Below are positions 28,552 to 37,194 of a stretch of DNA of 64,000 nucleotides, in pieces; position 1 is the stretch's first letter; each line of letters starts with the position of its first letter. This DNA comes from Seleniivibrio woodruffii (lineage in GTDB: Bacteria; Chrysiogenota; Deferribacteres; Deferribacterales; Geovibrionaceae): NCBI RefSeq assembly GCF_004339245.1, contig NZ_SMGG01000004.1, forward strand, positions 496,001-560,000, given 5' to 3'. The position numbers and the translations under genes are program-made. The notes under the pieces were generated by a model, which was given only the letters and a program-made list of their open reading frames with translations, made no database searches and was not told the origin of the DNA.

Positions 28552-29893
28552 TCTGCTTCTTGTATATCTCCGTCAGTATATCTTTCGTGGAGTCATAACC
28601 CTTTCTGCCGAGCATTGAATAGGCGTAGTCTTTGCCCTCTTCAACACCTGGCTGGTCGAACGGATCGATGTCGTATGCAAGGCCTATCACCGGAACTATG
28701 TACTGCCAAAGCATGAACAGTGCGCCGATGGTGTATTCGTCAACTATATCAAGGGATATCTTGACCGAGGGTCTGTCGGCGGTCTTAAGGGCGGCTTCCG
28801 TTCCCATCAGCTCGATGTTGCAGAGCTTACCCAGTGTGTGACCGTTCAGATAGTCATATGCCTCATAGGGCGAAACTATCTTCTTGTCCTTGTCATGGTT
28901 CAGAACCTCTATGAATGTAAATACTTTATCGTTAGGTCCCTCTTTGTACAGCTGAACCTGAGAATGCTGATCTATGGTTCCTGTGGCACGCACAGGGGTT
29001 GTTCCGAAAGAGATATGCTGACCGTTCTTAGTTTTGCTCTTGCCGAGGCTCTCGCCCCAGAGCTGACAGAACCAGTCCGCAAAGGATATCAGCCTTGAGG
29101 AATAAGGCATCATTACGTTTATGTTTTTACCCTTATCCATGAAATACATATAGATTGCGGACAGGGTGAGTATCTGCTCATATCCGTCCTTGTTGGCCGA
29201 CATTGCCCCCTGAAGCAGCTTGTCTATATCAAGCCCCAGAATGGCCGCAGGAACAAGCCCGACGGGAGAAAGAACGCTGAAGCGTCCGCCCACGTTCGGC
29301 TGAACATCGAACGAAACAAAGCCTTTGTCGTTAGCCATAGCCCTCAGCGAGCCCTTTTCAGGATCGGTGATTGCGCATATCTGTTTTTTCGGATTTTTAA
29401 CTTTAGTTGTAAGCCATTCGTAGATAACCCCGAAGTTTGCGGCTGTCTCAACCGTGCTTCCGGATTTTGTGATGATGCAGACGAAGGTATCCTCCGGCTG
29501 ACATTCTGACAGAATGGAGTTTATCTTGCTGGGGTCAACGTTGTCCGCCACCCACACACGGGGAAAGCATCCCCTCTCTGCGAACGAGCGGGCGTTATAG
29601 CCGAAGGGCAGCATTGCGTTGCAAACGGTTTCCACTCCAAGAGAGCTGCCGCCTATGCCAACAACTATCAGGTCGTTGAACTTGCCGTTTATCTCTTTGG
29701 CAAATTTTTTCAGCGGTGCGGTGCTCTGGGAAGGAAGCCCGATGAACCCTGCGTCTCCGTTGTCATACATTCGAAGCAGACGGGACAGCCCCAGCTTTGC
29801 CTTCTCTTTGTATTCTTCAAGCTGTTCCTCGCTGAGACCGCCGGCGATGTACTTGTCCATCACATAATTGTAATCGACTCTAATCCGCTTCAT
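28535..29893 (-). CDS. pgi: glucose-6-phosphate isomerase
   Basis: Glycolysis and gluconeogenesis: glucose 6-phosphate to fructose 6-phosphate. 452 residues, the shorter bacterial form. Visible are GIGGSSLG (about 79-86), the phosphate loop ITKSGSTVET, NVGGRFSVLSPVGL (about 199-212) and GQHISFGTTP. ATG start, overlapping the helicase gene by 14 bp. It could feed fructose 6-phosphate to GlmS/GlmM, fitting the envelope-precursor theme. Confidence 0.95.
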   Translation of the reverse strand: MKRIRVDYNYVMDKYIAGGLSEEQLEEYKEKAKLGLSRLLRMYDNGDAGFIGLPSQSTAPLKKFAKEINGKFNDLIVVGIGGSSLGVETVCNAMLPFGYNARSFAERGCFPRVWVADNVDPSKINSILSECQPEDTFVCIITKSGSTVETAANFGVIYEWLTTKVKNPKKQICAITDPEKGSLRAMANDKGFVSFDVQPNVGGRFSVLSPVGLVPAAILGLDIDKLLQGAMSANKDGYEQILTLSAIYMYFMDKGKNINVMMPYSSRLISFADWFCQLWGESLGKSKTKNGQHISFGTTPVRATGTIDQHSQVQLYKEGPNDKVFTFIEVLNHDKDKKIVSPYEAYDYLNGHTLGKLCNIELMGTEAALKTADRPSVKISLDIVDEYTIGALFMLWQYIVPVIGLAYDIDPFDQPGVEEGKDYAYSMLGRKGYDSTKDILTEIYKKQNDFIV

Positions 29894-31655
29894 CAGTTAC
29901 CTCCAGAAAACGAACCGCATCATCAATGGAATCTATCTTCGGTACATTATTTAACACATCACGGAAATACTTTCCATAACTTTTGGTCTCCATTCTGGTG
30001 TCCAGAACAGCCCAAATGCCGTGGTCGTCCTCGTGTCTGAGGAGCCTTCCCACTGCCTGTCGATAGTATATCACAGCACGGGGCAAAAAATAGTCTTTAA
30101 AAGGGTCAAGTCCTTTATTTTTCAAAGAAGATGCACGCTCTTTCAAAACTATATCCTCGAAATATTCGAAAGGGAGCTTATCGAGCACCACATAGGAAAT
30201 ACCCGTATGTGCAAAATCCATCCCCTCCCGAAACACTGCACAGCCCACAAAAAACGTATCGATCAGCCCCTCTGTGTCGCTTATGTCTATTTCACTCTGA
30301 GCAAACACCCTGTCGGGGATTATCTGCTTAAGAAGCTTTGTGACCCTGTTCATTCGGGACACACTGTTGCAGATTATCAGCACCGAGCCTTTCGCTTTGA
30401 GAGCAAGCTCTTCATAAAAGGCATCGTCACAGTCCTTGACCATCAGCCTGCCCTGTTCTTCCATATTGAATACAGGTTCAAGGCTTTTCGAGGACACCTC
30501 ATCCTCTTTATATCCGGTTTCATTCAGAAAATAGTCGAATGTTCCTTTAACCGAAAGGGTTGCACTGATGAACACAGGAGACAGGCAGGAATTTTTCAGC
30601 CCTTCCCTCAGTTTCTCCGATGCGTCAAACGGTATATACTGGAGCGTTATGTCGCCCCGCTCAACCTCCGCAAACCGCACGCCCTCGCTGTCGCCCATGA
30701 CGCTCTCGGCCTTGTCGTTCAGCCGCTTGTGCATCTGCTTAAGGTCGTCAACGTCCTTTTCGCCTATGGCCTTGTTAACAAAGGATATATATCCGAGAAG
30801 CCGTTCCTTTATCTCGGAAGTGTATCTGCGCTCGGTGATATCCTCCAGAAGACCTGACAGAAGACCAGCGGCGATCTCTATCTCTCTGGGGTCAAAAACG
30901 GGTCTGTTCTCGTTCATCACCCGCAGAAAACTGCGCAGAGACAGTTCTGTTCCTGCAAAACGGGGGAAAATATCGGGAATTGAATGTGCCTCGTCCATTA
31001 TTATATGGTCGGCAAAATCAAATATACTTGCGTGCTCGCTCTCCGCTTTCAGGGCAAAATCGCTCATCAGCAGGTAGTGATTTGTTATTACTATGTCAGC
31101 ATCGTTGGCGTTCTGCTTGGCTCTGTAAAAAGAGCAGATATCATAGAACTCGCATTTGGATGCTGGACACATCCACGAATCCGTGGTGATGTTCTCAATC
31201 TCTCCCATATTGAATGCGCCAACGGGCATCTCTATTATCTCTTCTCTGGCAACCGTTTCGTACCACTGGATAACGTTCTCGTATCTGCCGGGGTGCGGAT
31301 ATACCAGTTTGAAGAACCTAAGGTGACAGAAATAGTTCTTTCTGCCCTTTAGTACGGCAACGTATTTATCCTTGCCGAATATCTTTCTGGCGGATTTTAT
31401 GTCTTTGCCCGCAATCTGGGACATAAGCTGTTTTGTTTTGGTGGATATTATGATGCGGCGGTTAAGCTCGAAGGACGGCACAAGGTATGCCATTGTCTTT
31501 CCGGAGCCTGTGGGAGCCTCAAGAACAGCAGGCGTGTGGCTCTGCATGGACTCATAGATGAACTCCGCAGCATCTATCTGCGCCTGCCTTTTGCGATATC
31601 TCGGCAGAGCATCGGACATTGCCCCGCCGTCTTCAAAATAATGTTTAACGGACAT
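29880..31655 (-). CDS. DinG-like ATP-dependent DNA helicase with Fe-S cluster
   Basis: Superfamily 2 XPD/DinG-type helicase, 591 residues. Walker A APTGSGKT is at 47-54 and the DEAH box at 221-224. Four cysteines between them (Cys110, Cys163, Cys168, Cys174) fit the 4Fe-4S site of XPD-like helicases. The C-terminal helicase motif VI is YYRQAVGRLLRHEDD. Two starts are possible: ATG 31655, with no clear ribosome site, and ATG 31619, preceded by a G-rich stretch. It is the first gene of the long leftward string and is divergent from the HtrA-like gene. Confidence 0.92.
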   Translation of the reverse strand: MSVKHYFEDGGAMSDALPRYRKRQAQIDAAEFIYESMQSHTPAVLEAPTGSGKTMAYLVPSFELNRRIIISTKTKQLMSQIAGKDIKSARKIFGKDKYVAVLKGRKNYFCHLRFFKLVYPHPGRYENVIQWYETVAREEIIEMPVGAFNMGEIENITTDSWMCPASKCEFYDICSFYRAKQNANDADIVITNHYLLMSDFALKAESEHASIFDFADHIIMDEAHSIPDIFPRFAGTELSLRSFLRVMNENRPVFDPREIEIAAGLLSGLLEDITERRYTSEIKERLLGYISFVNKAIGEKDVDDLKQMHKRLNDKAESVMGDSEGVRFAEVERGDITLQYIPFDASEKLREGLKNSCLSPVFISATLSVKGTFDYFLNETGYKEDEVSSKSLEPVFNMEEQGRLMVKDCDDAFYEELALKAKGSVLIICNSVSRMNRVTKLLKQIIPDRVFAQSEIDISDTEGLIDTFFVGCAVFREGMDFAHTGISYVVLDKLPFEYFEDIVLKERASSLKNKGLDPFKDYFLPRAVIYYRQAVGRLLRHEDDHGIWAVLDTRMETKSYGKYFRDVLNNVPKIDSIDDAVRFLEVTDEAD

Positions 31656-31669
31656 TAAAACAGAATACT

Positions 31670-31697
31670 TGAATTAATCGGGGGGTTCAAATATATT
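31670..31697 (+). promoter_or_regulatory. candidate sigma-70 promoter for the HtrA-like gene
   Basis: TTGAAT at 31670-31675 and TATATT at 31692-31697 with a 16-base spacer. The 73-bp divergent region between the helicase and the protease holds no gene. An AGGGTGG ribosome site lies at 31719-31725, just before the ATG. TTGAA (31670) and TTCAA (31686) also form a short inverted pair around the GC-rich spacer. This is a reading of consensus boxes only. Confidence 0.4.
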
Positions 31698-31728
31698 CTT
31701 AAAATAACTTAAATTTATAGGGTGGCTG

Positions 31729-33063
31729 ATGAAAAAATTACTGTTGCTGATAACTGTGATGCTTATGATCTTCGGCTGCGGAAAAGAGAAGCCTGAGGAA
31801 ATAAAAACTCCCGAACAGAGTCAATCCTCCGCACCGGCCGCACCCCCGCAGGGCAGCAACAGATATTCTCCGGTGGTCAACGCCATCAAACTTATAGAAA
31901 ACTCGGTTGTCAATATCCGTACTGAAAAACTCATCCGCACTTCAGTAGGCCCCTTCGGGCAGGAAACTCTCCACGGAGAGAACTACATAAACGACTTTTT
32001 CGGGCAGGACAGGGTATACAAGACCCAGAGTCTTGGATCGGGCTTCATTGTTAAACCGGACGGAACCATAATCACCAACTACCACGTTATCGAATCAGCC
32101 ACAAAAATATACGTTATCACAACCGACAACAAAAGCTATGAAGCAAGGCTTGTTGGCGGCGACAAGATTCTCGACATTGCTGTGCTCAAGATAATTCAGG
32201 CGGGAGAATATCCGGCCGCCAAAGTCGGCAACAGCGACAACGCCATGCTGGGCGAAACAGTCATTGCCATGGGAAACCCGCTGGGGCTGAACAGCTCCAT
32301 CACAACAGGCGTCATAAGCTCGGTTAAAAGGGTTATAAACATCGGCAACGGCTACGCAATGTACATCCAGACCGACGCACTCATAAACCCCGGAAACTCC
32401 GGAGGCCCGCTGATAAACCTCGACGGCGAGGTTGTGGGAATAAACTCCGCTATGGTTCAGGAGGCTCAGGGAATCGGATTCTCAATCCCCATCAATACCG
32501 CAATGCGTGTTCTGCCGGAAATACTTAAAAACGGCAAGGTGACCGCCGGACACATGGGATTCGCAGCCAGAGAACAGAAAGAGCCTGATGGTGTCAGCCT
32601 CGTTGTCACCAGAGTTGAAAAAGGTTCCAATGCTGAAAAGATTGATATGAAGGTCGGCGACAGAATATTGCAGATAAACGGATATCCGGTTTCGTCACTG
32701 CTGGCCATGAGCAACATGCTGAGAAGTTATCCCCCCGGTTCCGCCATTGAGCTGATAGTGGGCAGAGGTTCAAAGACCTTCAAAGGTCAGATACTTCTGA
32801 CGGAATATCCCGAAAACTACGGCATAGATTCCCTCAAAAACACCTACGGGCTGATCTTCGGCAAAAAGGGCAACCACCTGATAATCGAATCCAGAGGGAT
32901 CTCCACCACTGTTCAGGAGGGGGATGTTCTGATGGCAATGAACGACAGCGAAATCAATGATATAAAACAGCTGAACACTTACATAATAGACAATATGGGC
33001 AGGGAGATAGTCATGACCCTGTTCCGTTACGGTCAGCTTTTCAGAGTTAAATTTCAGCTTTGA
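31729..33063 (+). CDS. lipid-anchored HtrA/DegP-type serine protease with two PDZ-like regions
   Basis: Envelope protease or chaperone of the S1C family, 444 residues. A lipoprotein signal peptide ends in MIFGC (Cys17), then comes a Pro/Ser-rich linker (about 20-45). The catalytic triad is complete: His119 (TNYHVIES), Asp149 (ILDIAVLK) and Ser224 (GNSGGPL). A PDZ domain follows (about 275-355), and a second, weaker PDZ-like region ends the protein. Most HtrA proteins are soluble periplasmic or helix-anchored; a lipobox is less usual. A single gene, not in an operon. Confidence 0.92.
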   Translation: MKKLLLLITVMLMIFGCGKEKPEEIKTPEQSQSSAPAAPPQGSNRYSPVVNAIKLIENSVVNIRTEKLIRTSVGPFGQETLHGENYINDFFGQDRVYKTQSLGSGFIVKPDGTIITNYHVIESATKIYVITTDNKSYEARLVGGDKILDIAVLKIIQAGEYPAAKVGNSDNAMLGETVIAMGNPLGLNSSITTGVISSVKRVINIGNGYAMYIQTDALINPGNSGGPLINLDGEVVGINSAMVQEAQGIGFSIPINTAMRVLPEILKNGKVTAGHMGFAAREQKEPDGVSLVVTRVEKGSNAEKIDMKVGDRILQINGYPVSSLLAMSNMLRSYPPGSAIELIVGRGSKTFKGQILLTEYPENYGIDSLKNTYGLIFGKKGNHLIIESRGISTTVQEGDVLMAMNDSEINDIKQLNTYIIDNMGREIVMTLFRYGQLFRVKFQL

Positions 33064-33070
33064 TGTTTTT

Positions 33071-33100
33071 TTTGACTTAGCTCAATTTAATTGAGTCAAA
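33071..33100. promoter_or_regulatory. palindromic operator candidate upstream of hcp
   Basis: CTCAATT-T-AATTGAG at 33081-33095 is a perfect 7-1-7 inverted repeat. It overlaps an outer pair, TTTGACT (33071-33077) and AGTCAAA (33094-33100). It lies 46 bp before the hcp start. Hcp genes are commonly controlled by Crp/Fnr-family regulators (HcpR, NnrR, FNR type) that bind TTGA-type half sites; the regulator is not in the window. The ribosome site AGGAGG is at 33133-33138. Confidence 0.5.
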
Positions 33101-33145
33101 ATTACTCTATTGTCCTTCATGAACCAAAACATAGGAGGACACCAA

Positions 33146-34765
33146 ATGAGTATGTTCTGTTTTCAATGTCAGGAAGCAGCCAAAGGAACAGGCTGTACCG
33201 TTAAAGGCGTATGCGGTAAAACCGATACTTGCGCCGCTCTTCAGGATGCACTTGTCCACACGCTGAAAGGCATCTCTCTTTATGCAGAAAACACAAACGC
33301 CGACAAAAAATACGGCCGTTTTGTATCACAGGCGCTTTTCGCCACAATAACCAACGCAAACTTCGACGATGCCCGTATCTACGAGCTTATCCTTGAAGGC
33401 GTTAAACTCCGCAACGAACTCAAAGCGATCTCCGGCGCAAACGTCACCTGCGACTGCGCAAACTGGATCCCCTCAAGCATGGCTGATGCAATCGCAAAAG
33501 GCAACTCCTTCGGCGTTCTCTCTCAGGAAAACGAAGACATCCGCTCTCTGCGCGAACTGCTCATCTACGGTCTGAAAGGCATCGCAGCCTACGCTGACCA
33601 CGCATATGTTCTCGGCTATGAAGACACAGCAATCTACAACCACATGTTCAAAGCTCTGGCAGCAACAACAAAAGACCTGTCCGCTGATGAACTGGTGGCT
33701 ATGATAATGAAAACAGGCGAATCCGCAGTAACCACTATGGCTCTGCTGGACAAAGCCAACACATCCACATACGGCAACCCCGAAGTTACTGAAGTTAACA
33801 TCGGTGTCGGCGCAAGACCCGGCATCCTTATCTCCGGTCACGACCTGAGAGACCTTAAAGACCTGCTTGAGCAGACTAAAGGCACAGGCGTGGATGTATA
33901 TACCCACAGCGAAATGCTCCCCGCTCACTACTACCCCGAATTCAAAAAATACGAAAACTTCGTGGGCAACTACGGAAACGCATGGTGGAAACAGGACAAG
34001 GAATTCGAATCCTTCAACGGTCCTATCCTTATGACAACTAACTGTATCGTGCCCGTGAGAGAATCTTACAAGAACAGAATGTTCACAACAGGCATGGCAG
34101 GCTACCCCGGTCTTAAACACATCGCCGACAGAAAAGAAGGCGGTCAGAAAGACTTCAGCGAAGTTATCGCTCTGGCTAAAACATGTCCCGCTCCTACTCA
34201 GATCGAAACAGGCAAGATCGTCGGCGGTTTCGCACACGCTCAGGTCATGGCTGTTGCAGACAAAGTGGTTGAGGCTGTTAAAGCAGGCGCAATCAAAAGA
34301 TTCGTTGTTATGGCAGGATGCGACGGCCGCCACAAGGAAAGAAGCTACTTCACAGAAGTTGCCGAAAACCTTCCCCAGGATGCAGTCATCCTTACGGCAG
34401 GCTGTGCAAAATACCGCTACAACAAGCTGAATCTCGGCGACATCGGCGGTATCCCCAGAGTGCTTGACGCAGGTCAGTGCAACGACAGCTACTCGCTGGC
34501 AGTCATCGCCCTTAAACTGAAAGAAGTATTCGGTCTGGACGACATCAACAAACTTCCTCTGTCATTCGATATCGCATGGTACGAGCAGAAGGCAGTTGCG
34601 GTGCTCCTCGCCCTGCTCTTCCTCGGTGTTAAAGGCGTACGCCTCGGACCGACCCTTCCCGCTTTCCTCTCACCCAACGTGGCAAAAGTCCTCGTTGACA
34701 ACTTCGACATCAAGCCCATCGGCGATGTTGAAGGCGACGTAGCCAAAATAATGGTCGGTGCATAA
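33146..34765 (+). CDS. hcp: hybrid cluster protein (hydroxylamine / NO reductase)
   Basis: Redox enzyme with a 4Fe-4S and a 4Fe-2S-2O hybrid cluster; reduces hydroxylamine and, in E. coli, nitric oxide. 539 residues from the ATG at 33146, which has AGGAGG eight bases upstream; an in-frame ATG at 33110 lies upstream of that ribosome site and was rejected. The N-terminal cysteines are C-x2-C-x8-C-x5-C (Cys5, 8, 17, 23), the Desulfovibrio-type spacing rather than the enteric one. No NADH-Hcp reductase (hcr) gene is adjacent. Confidence 0.96.
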   Translation: MSMFCFQCQEAAKGTGCTVKGVCGKTDTCAALQDALVHTLKGISLYAENTNADKKYGRFVSQALFATITNANFDDARIYELILEGVKLRNELKAISGANVTCDCANWIPSSMADAIAKGNSFGVLSQENEDIRSLRELLIYGLKGIAAYADHAYVLGYEDTAIYNHMFKALAATTKDLSADELVAMIMKTGESAVTTMALLDKANTSTYGNPEVTEVNIGVGARPGILISGHDLRDLKDLLEQTKGTGVDVYTHSEMLPAHYYPEFKKYENFVGNYGNAWWKQDKEFESFNGPILMTTNCIVPVRESYKNRMFTTGMAGYPGLKHIADRKEGGQKDFSEVIALAKTCPAPTQIETGKIVGGFAHAQVMAVADKVVEAVKAGAIKRFVVMAGCDGRHKERSYFTEVAENLPQDAVILTAGCAKYRYNKLNLGDIGGIPRVLDAGQCNDSYSLAVIALKLKEVFGLDDINKLPLSFDIAWYEQKAVAVLLALLFLGVKGVRLGPTLPAFLSPNVAKVLVDNFDIKPIGDVEGDVAKIMVGA

Positions 34766-34781
34766 TCGATTATATACCATC

Positions 34782-34829
34782 GTCATAATGAGGTAGAGAA
34801 GAGAGATTCTTCATTTCATTCAGAATGAC
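34782..34829. repeat. degenerate copy of a GTCAT...ATGAC inverted repeat
   Basis: 48-bp imperfect palindrome between hcp and its terminator, starting GTCATAATGAG and ending TTCAGAATGAC. Its minus strand matches the left arm of the inner repeat at 56831-56857 at 22 of 27 positions (GTCATTCTGAATGAAATGAA against GTCATGCTGAACGCAGTGAA). The same short repeat family therefore occurs at least twice in the window. Confidence 0.6.
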
Positions 34830-34837
34830 AAAATATA

Positions 34838-34865
34838 AAAGCCCGGGAATACCCGGGCTTTTTTT
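34838..34865. terminator. bidirectional Rho-independent terminator between hcp and flavodoxin
   Basis: GCCCGGG-AATA-CCCGGGC (34841-34858) is a perfect 7-bp stem with a tetraloop, with A's before it and seven T's after it. It can serve hcp from the left and the flavodoxin gene from the right. Confidence 0.9.
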
Positions 34866-34917
34866 GGCTTACGATGTTATCAAATATTCTAAGCTCAGAA
34901 GCTGTTTCTGAAAAATT

Positions 34918-35430
34918 CTACGCCATCTGACCTGTCAGCATATCTGCCCAGTCAGCTATGCGCTTTTTTGTCATGGAAGCCTGATTATCATCGTCAATGG
35001 CAAGCCCTATGAACTCGCCGTCGATAACAGCCTTAGAATCGCTGAAATTATATCCGTCAACAGGCCATGTGCCCACTATGTTCACTTTGCTGTCCACCAC
35101 CTTCTCATAAAGGATTCCCATTGCATCGAGGAAGGTATCCGAATATGTGTCCTGATCTCCTGTGCCGAAAAAGGCAACAGTCTTACCGTTGAAATCTATC
35201 TCCTCCAGTTCGCCCATGAAGTTTTCCCAGTCATCCTGAAGGTCGCCCATGCCCCATGTGGAAGAGCCGAGGATCAATTTGTCATACTTTTCAAAAACGG
35301 CCTTGTTTGCGTTAGCAATGTTGATGACATCCACCACAAAGCCTTTTGCATTAAGAGCCGCAGCTATTTTCTGTGCTACGCCCTCTGTCGTTCCGCCGCT
35401 GGATCCGTAAAAAAGTCCGATGCTGCCCAT
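34918..35430 (-). CDS. flavodoxin (long-chain type)
   Basis: FMN electron carrier that replaces ferredoxin under iron limitation. 170 residues, the long-chain length. The phosphate loop GSSGGTTEGVAQ (about 9-20) and the SSTWGMGDLQDDWENF segment (about 56-71) bind FMN; FFGTGDQDTYSDTF is also typical. ATG start with AAGGAG upstream. A strong -35 with an overlapping Fur box lies 50 bp upstream, so iron repression is likely. A hairpin shared with hcp ends it. Confidence 0.95.
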   Translation of the reverse strand: MGSIGLFYGSSGGTTEGVAQKIAAALNAKGFVVDVINIANANKAVFEKYDKLILGSSTWGMGDLQDDWENFMGELEEIDFNGKTVAFFGTGDQDTYSDTFLDAMGILYEKVVDSKVNIVGTWPVDGYNFSDSKAVIDGEFIGLAIDDDNQASMTKKRIADWADMLTGQMA

Positions 35431-35466
35431 ACAATTTCTCCTTAGGGTTAATATTGTGACAGGCTC

Positions 35467-35498
35467 ATCTTACATAATTGATAATGATTGTCAATATC
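35467..35498 (-). promoter_or_regulatory. Fur box overlapping the flavodoxin promoter
   Basis: GATAATGATTGTCAATATC (35480-35498) matches the 19-bp Fur consensus GATAATGATAATCATTATC at 16 positions. On the minus strand a perfect TTGACA (35494-35489) lies inside it, and TAAGAT (35472-35467) follows after 16 bases as the -10. Fur binding would block the -35. Flavodoxin is a classic Fur-repressed gene. Confidence 0.8.
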
Positions 35499-35514
35499 GT
35501 TTTATGAATGGGCA

Positions 35515-35539
35515 CAAAAAAAGCGGAGCATCGCCCCGC
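35515..35539 (-). terminator. Rho-independent terminator of the 71-aa gene
   Basis: On the minus strand GCGGGGC-GAT-GCTCCGC forms a 7-bp stem with one G-U pair (35539-35523), followed by a run of seven or more U's. It lies 25 bp beyond the stop of the small gene at 35564 and also separates it from the flavodoxin promoter. Confidence 0.8.
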
Positions 35540-35563
35540 CTCTGAAAATGCCTGTTTAAAGGC

Positions 35564-35779
35564 TTATTGCTCTTCCTCTATCAGTGCGCCGACAATCTGC
35601 GCCTTGAAATCGCTGTATGATTTTTTGTTGTCAAAGTCCACGCTTCTCTCTGAAGTTCCGTGGTCTATCATAACGGAAAGCTTGGTGTCGTCAAACTCTA
35701 TAGTGTTGAAATTATTCAGGTTTATCACCAGAGCGTTCTTTCCGTTCTCAAGAATGAATACCAGTTCCTTGTTAAGCAT
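35564..35779 (-). CDS. small conserved-looking hypothetical protein (71 aa)
   Basis: Not recognised. 71 residues, acidic, with no membrane segment and no cysteine. It starts MLNKELVFILENGKNALVIN, which looks like two beta strands, then an FDDTKLSVMID strand and an acidic end (GALIEEEQ). ATG start. A real gene is suggested by the good terminator just downstream and by the position as a separate unit between malic enzyme and flavodoxin. Its stop-to-terminator distance is 25 bp. Confidence 0.6.
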   Translation of the reverse strand: MLNKELVFILENGKNALVINLNNFNTIEFDDTKLSVMIDHGTSERSVDFDNKKSYSDFKAQIVGALIEEEQ

Positions 35780-35853
35780 CTATGCCCCCTTCTGTTTCGG
35801 ATACACTATTCATCTTTTGCTTTTTTAGCAACAGGAAACCCGTATAAAGCACA

Positions 35854-37194
35854 TTATTCCTCTGTGTATCTGGCAGAGCCGGATCTGTAGGCCGCTGTCT
35901 CAACCTCTTTCGCCACCGCATTGTGGACGTTCTTGTCGAGAATATTCGGCACAAGGTCGCCGTCCAGAGCGAAGGAAGCGATTGCCTTTGCCGCTGCGAT
36001 CTTCATCTGGTCGTTTATAGTTCTGGCGTTTGAAATCAGAGCACCCTTGAAAAGTCCGGGAAACGCAAGTGCGTTGTTAACCGATTTACCGTCTGCGGCG
36101 AATATTGCTCCGCTCTTAACGGCAAGGTCAGGATCTATTTCGGGATTAGGGTTAGAGAGCGCAAGGATAACCTGCCCCTCCTGAATCATATCCGGTGTTA
36201 TGAGGTTCGGACAGCCTGTGGTTGCGATAACAATTCTGGATTCCGACACAACCCCTCTCAGGTCTTTTCTGGTTCCGCCAAGGCTTTCGAAACGCTCCAT
36301 GGCGGACACATCAAGGTCCACACCGTTAAACGTCTTAACTCCGTAGGCCTTAAGGAGCTTCATTATTCCCGTTCCTGCGGCTCCGAGGCCGATTATGCCA
36401 ACACTGGACTCACGGAGGTTAAGGAACGTATATTTGGCAATGTTTATGAGTGCCGCCAGAACAACAACCGCTGTTCCGTGCTGATCATCGTGCAGAACCG
36501 GAATATCAAGCATTGCATCCAGCTTCTCCTCAATCTCGAAGCACTCCGGAGCCTTTATGTCTTCCAGCTTGATTGCTCCGAATGTTGGAGCTATATGCTT
36601 TATGGTGTTGATTATCTCTTCAGGGTCTTTGGTATCAAGAAGTATCGGGATGCCGTTGATATCCGCCAGAATCTTGAACAGCATGCCTTTGCCCTCCATA
36701 ACGGGCATTCCGGCAACTGCACCTATGTCGCCAAGGCCGAGGACAGCCGTTCCGTTGGTGACTATCGCAACGTTGTTGCTGATAGTTGTAAATTTTCTGG
36801 CAAGTTCGGGGTTTTGCTGAATCTTGTGGCAGATTGAGGCCACACCGGGCGTGTAGACTATGCGGAGGTCGTCCAGAGAATTGATATCCACAGTGGGGCG
36901 TATCTCGATCTTTCCACCCATGTGATTCTCCTCAACAACATCCGTTACCGAAACAAGCTCGCTGCCTTCAATGTTTTTAAGCGCAAGGAGCATTTCGTTG
37001 AGGTTGTTCTCATCTTCAGCGTAGACGTCCAGAGCACGGATCTTATATCCCTTTCCGACGTGGGTTGTGGAAATTTCACCTATCAGTCCGCCGCATTCGC
37101 CTATGGCGGTGGTTATTTTTCCGAGGAATCCCGGTTTATCGGTAACTTTGACAGTCAGAGTCCTTATGACCTTGTTGGAATATTCAATCCTCAT
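35854..37194 (-). CDS. NAD(P)-dependent malic enzyme with N-terminal ACT domain
   Basis: Oxidative decarboxylation of malate to pyruvate. 446 residues from the ATG at 37194. An ACT domain (about 1-80, with VTDKPGFLGKITTAIGECGG) precedes the malic N-domain (YTPGVASICHKI, about 105-116; VLDEDQ-type metal site as VLHDDQHGTAVV) and the Rossmann domain (GLGAAGTGIMKLL). ACT domains bind amino acids, so allosteric control is likely. An upstream in-frame ATG at 37290 would run through the small cysteine gene and was rejected. It overlaps that gene by 11 bp. Confidence 0.93.
   Translation of the reverse strand: MRIEYSNKVIRTLTVKVTDKPGFLGKITTAIGECGGLIGEISTTHVGKGYKIRALDVYAEDENNLNEMLLALKNIEGSELVSVTDVVEENHMGGKIEIRPTVDINSLDDLRIVYTPGVASICHKIQQNPELARKFTTISNNVAIVTNGTAVLGLGDIGAVAGMPVMEGKGMLFKILADINGIPILLDTKDPEEIINTIKHIAPTFGAIKLEDIKAPECFEIEEKLDAMLDIPVLHDDQHGTAVVVLAALINIAKYTFLNLRESSVGIIGLGAAGTGIMKLLKAYGVKTFNGVDLDVSAMERFESLGGTRKDLRGVVSESRIVIATTGCPNLITPDMIQEGQVILALSNPNPEIDPDLAVKSGAIFAADGKSVNNALAFPGLFKGALISNARTINDQMKIAAAKAIASFALDGDLVPNILDKNVHNAVAKEVETAAYRSGSARYTEE

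Noticed and set aside
30021-30857. 278-codon plus-strand frame inside the helicase gene
   Set aside because: Antisense to a complete DEAH helicase with all motifs; no signal of its own.
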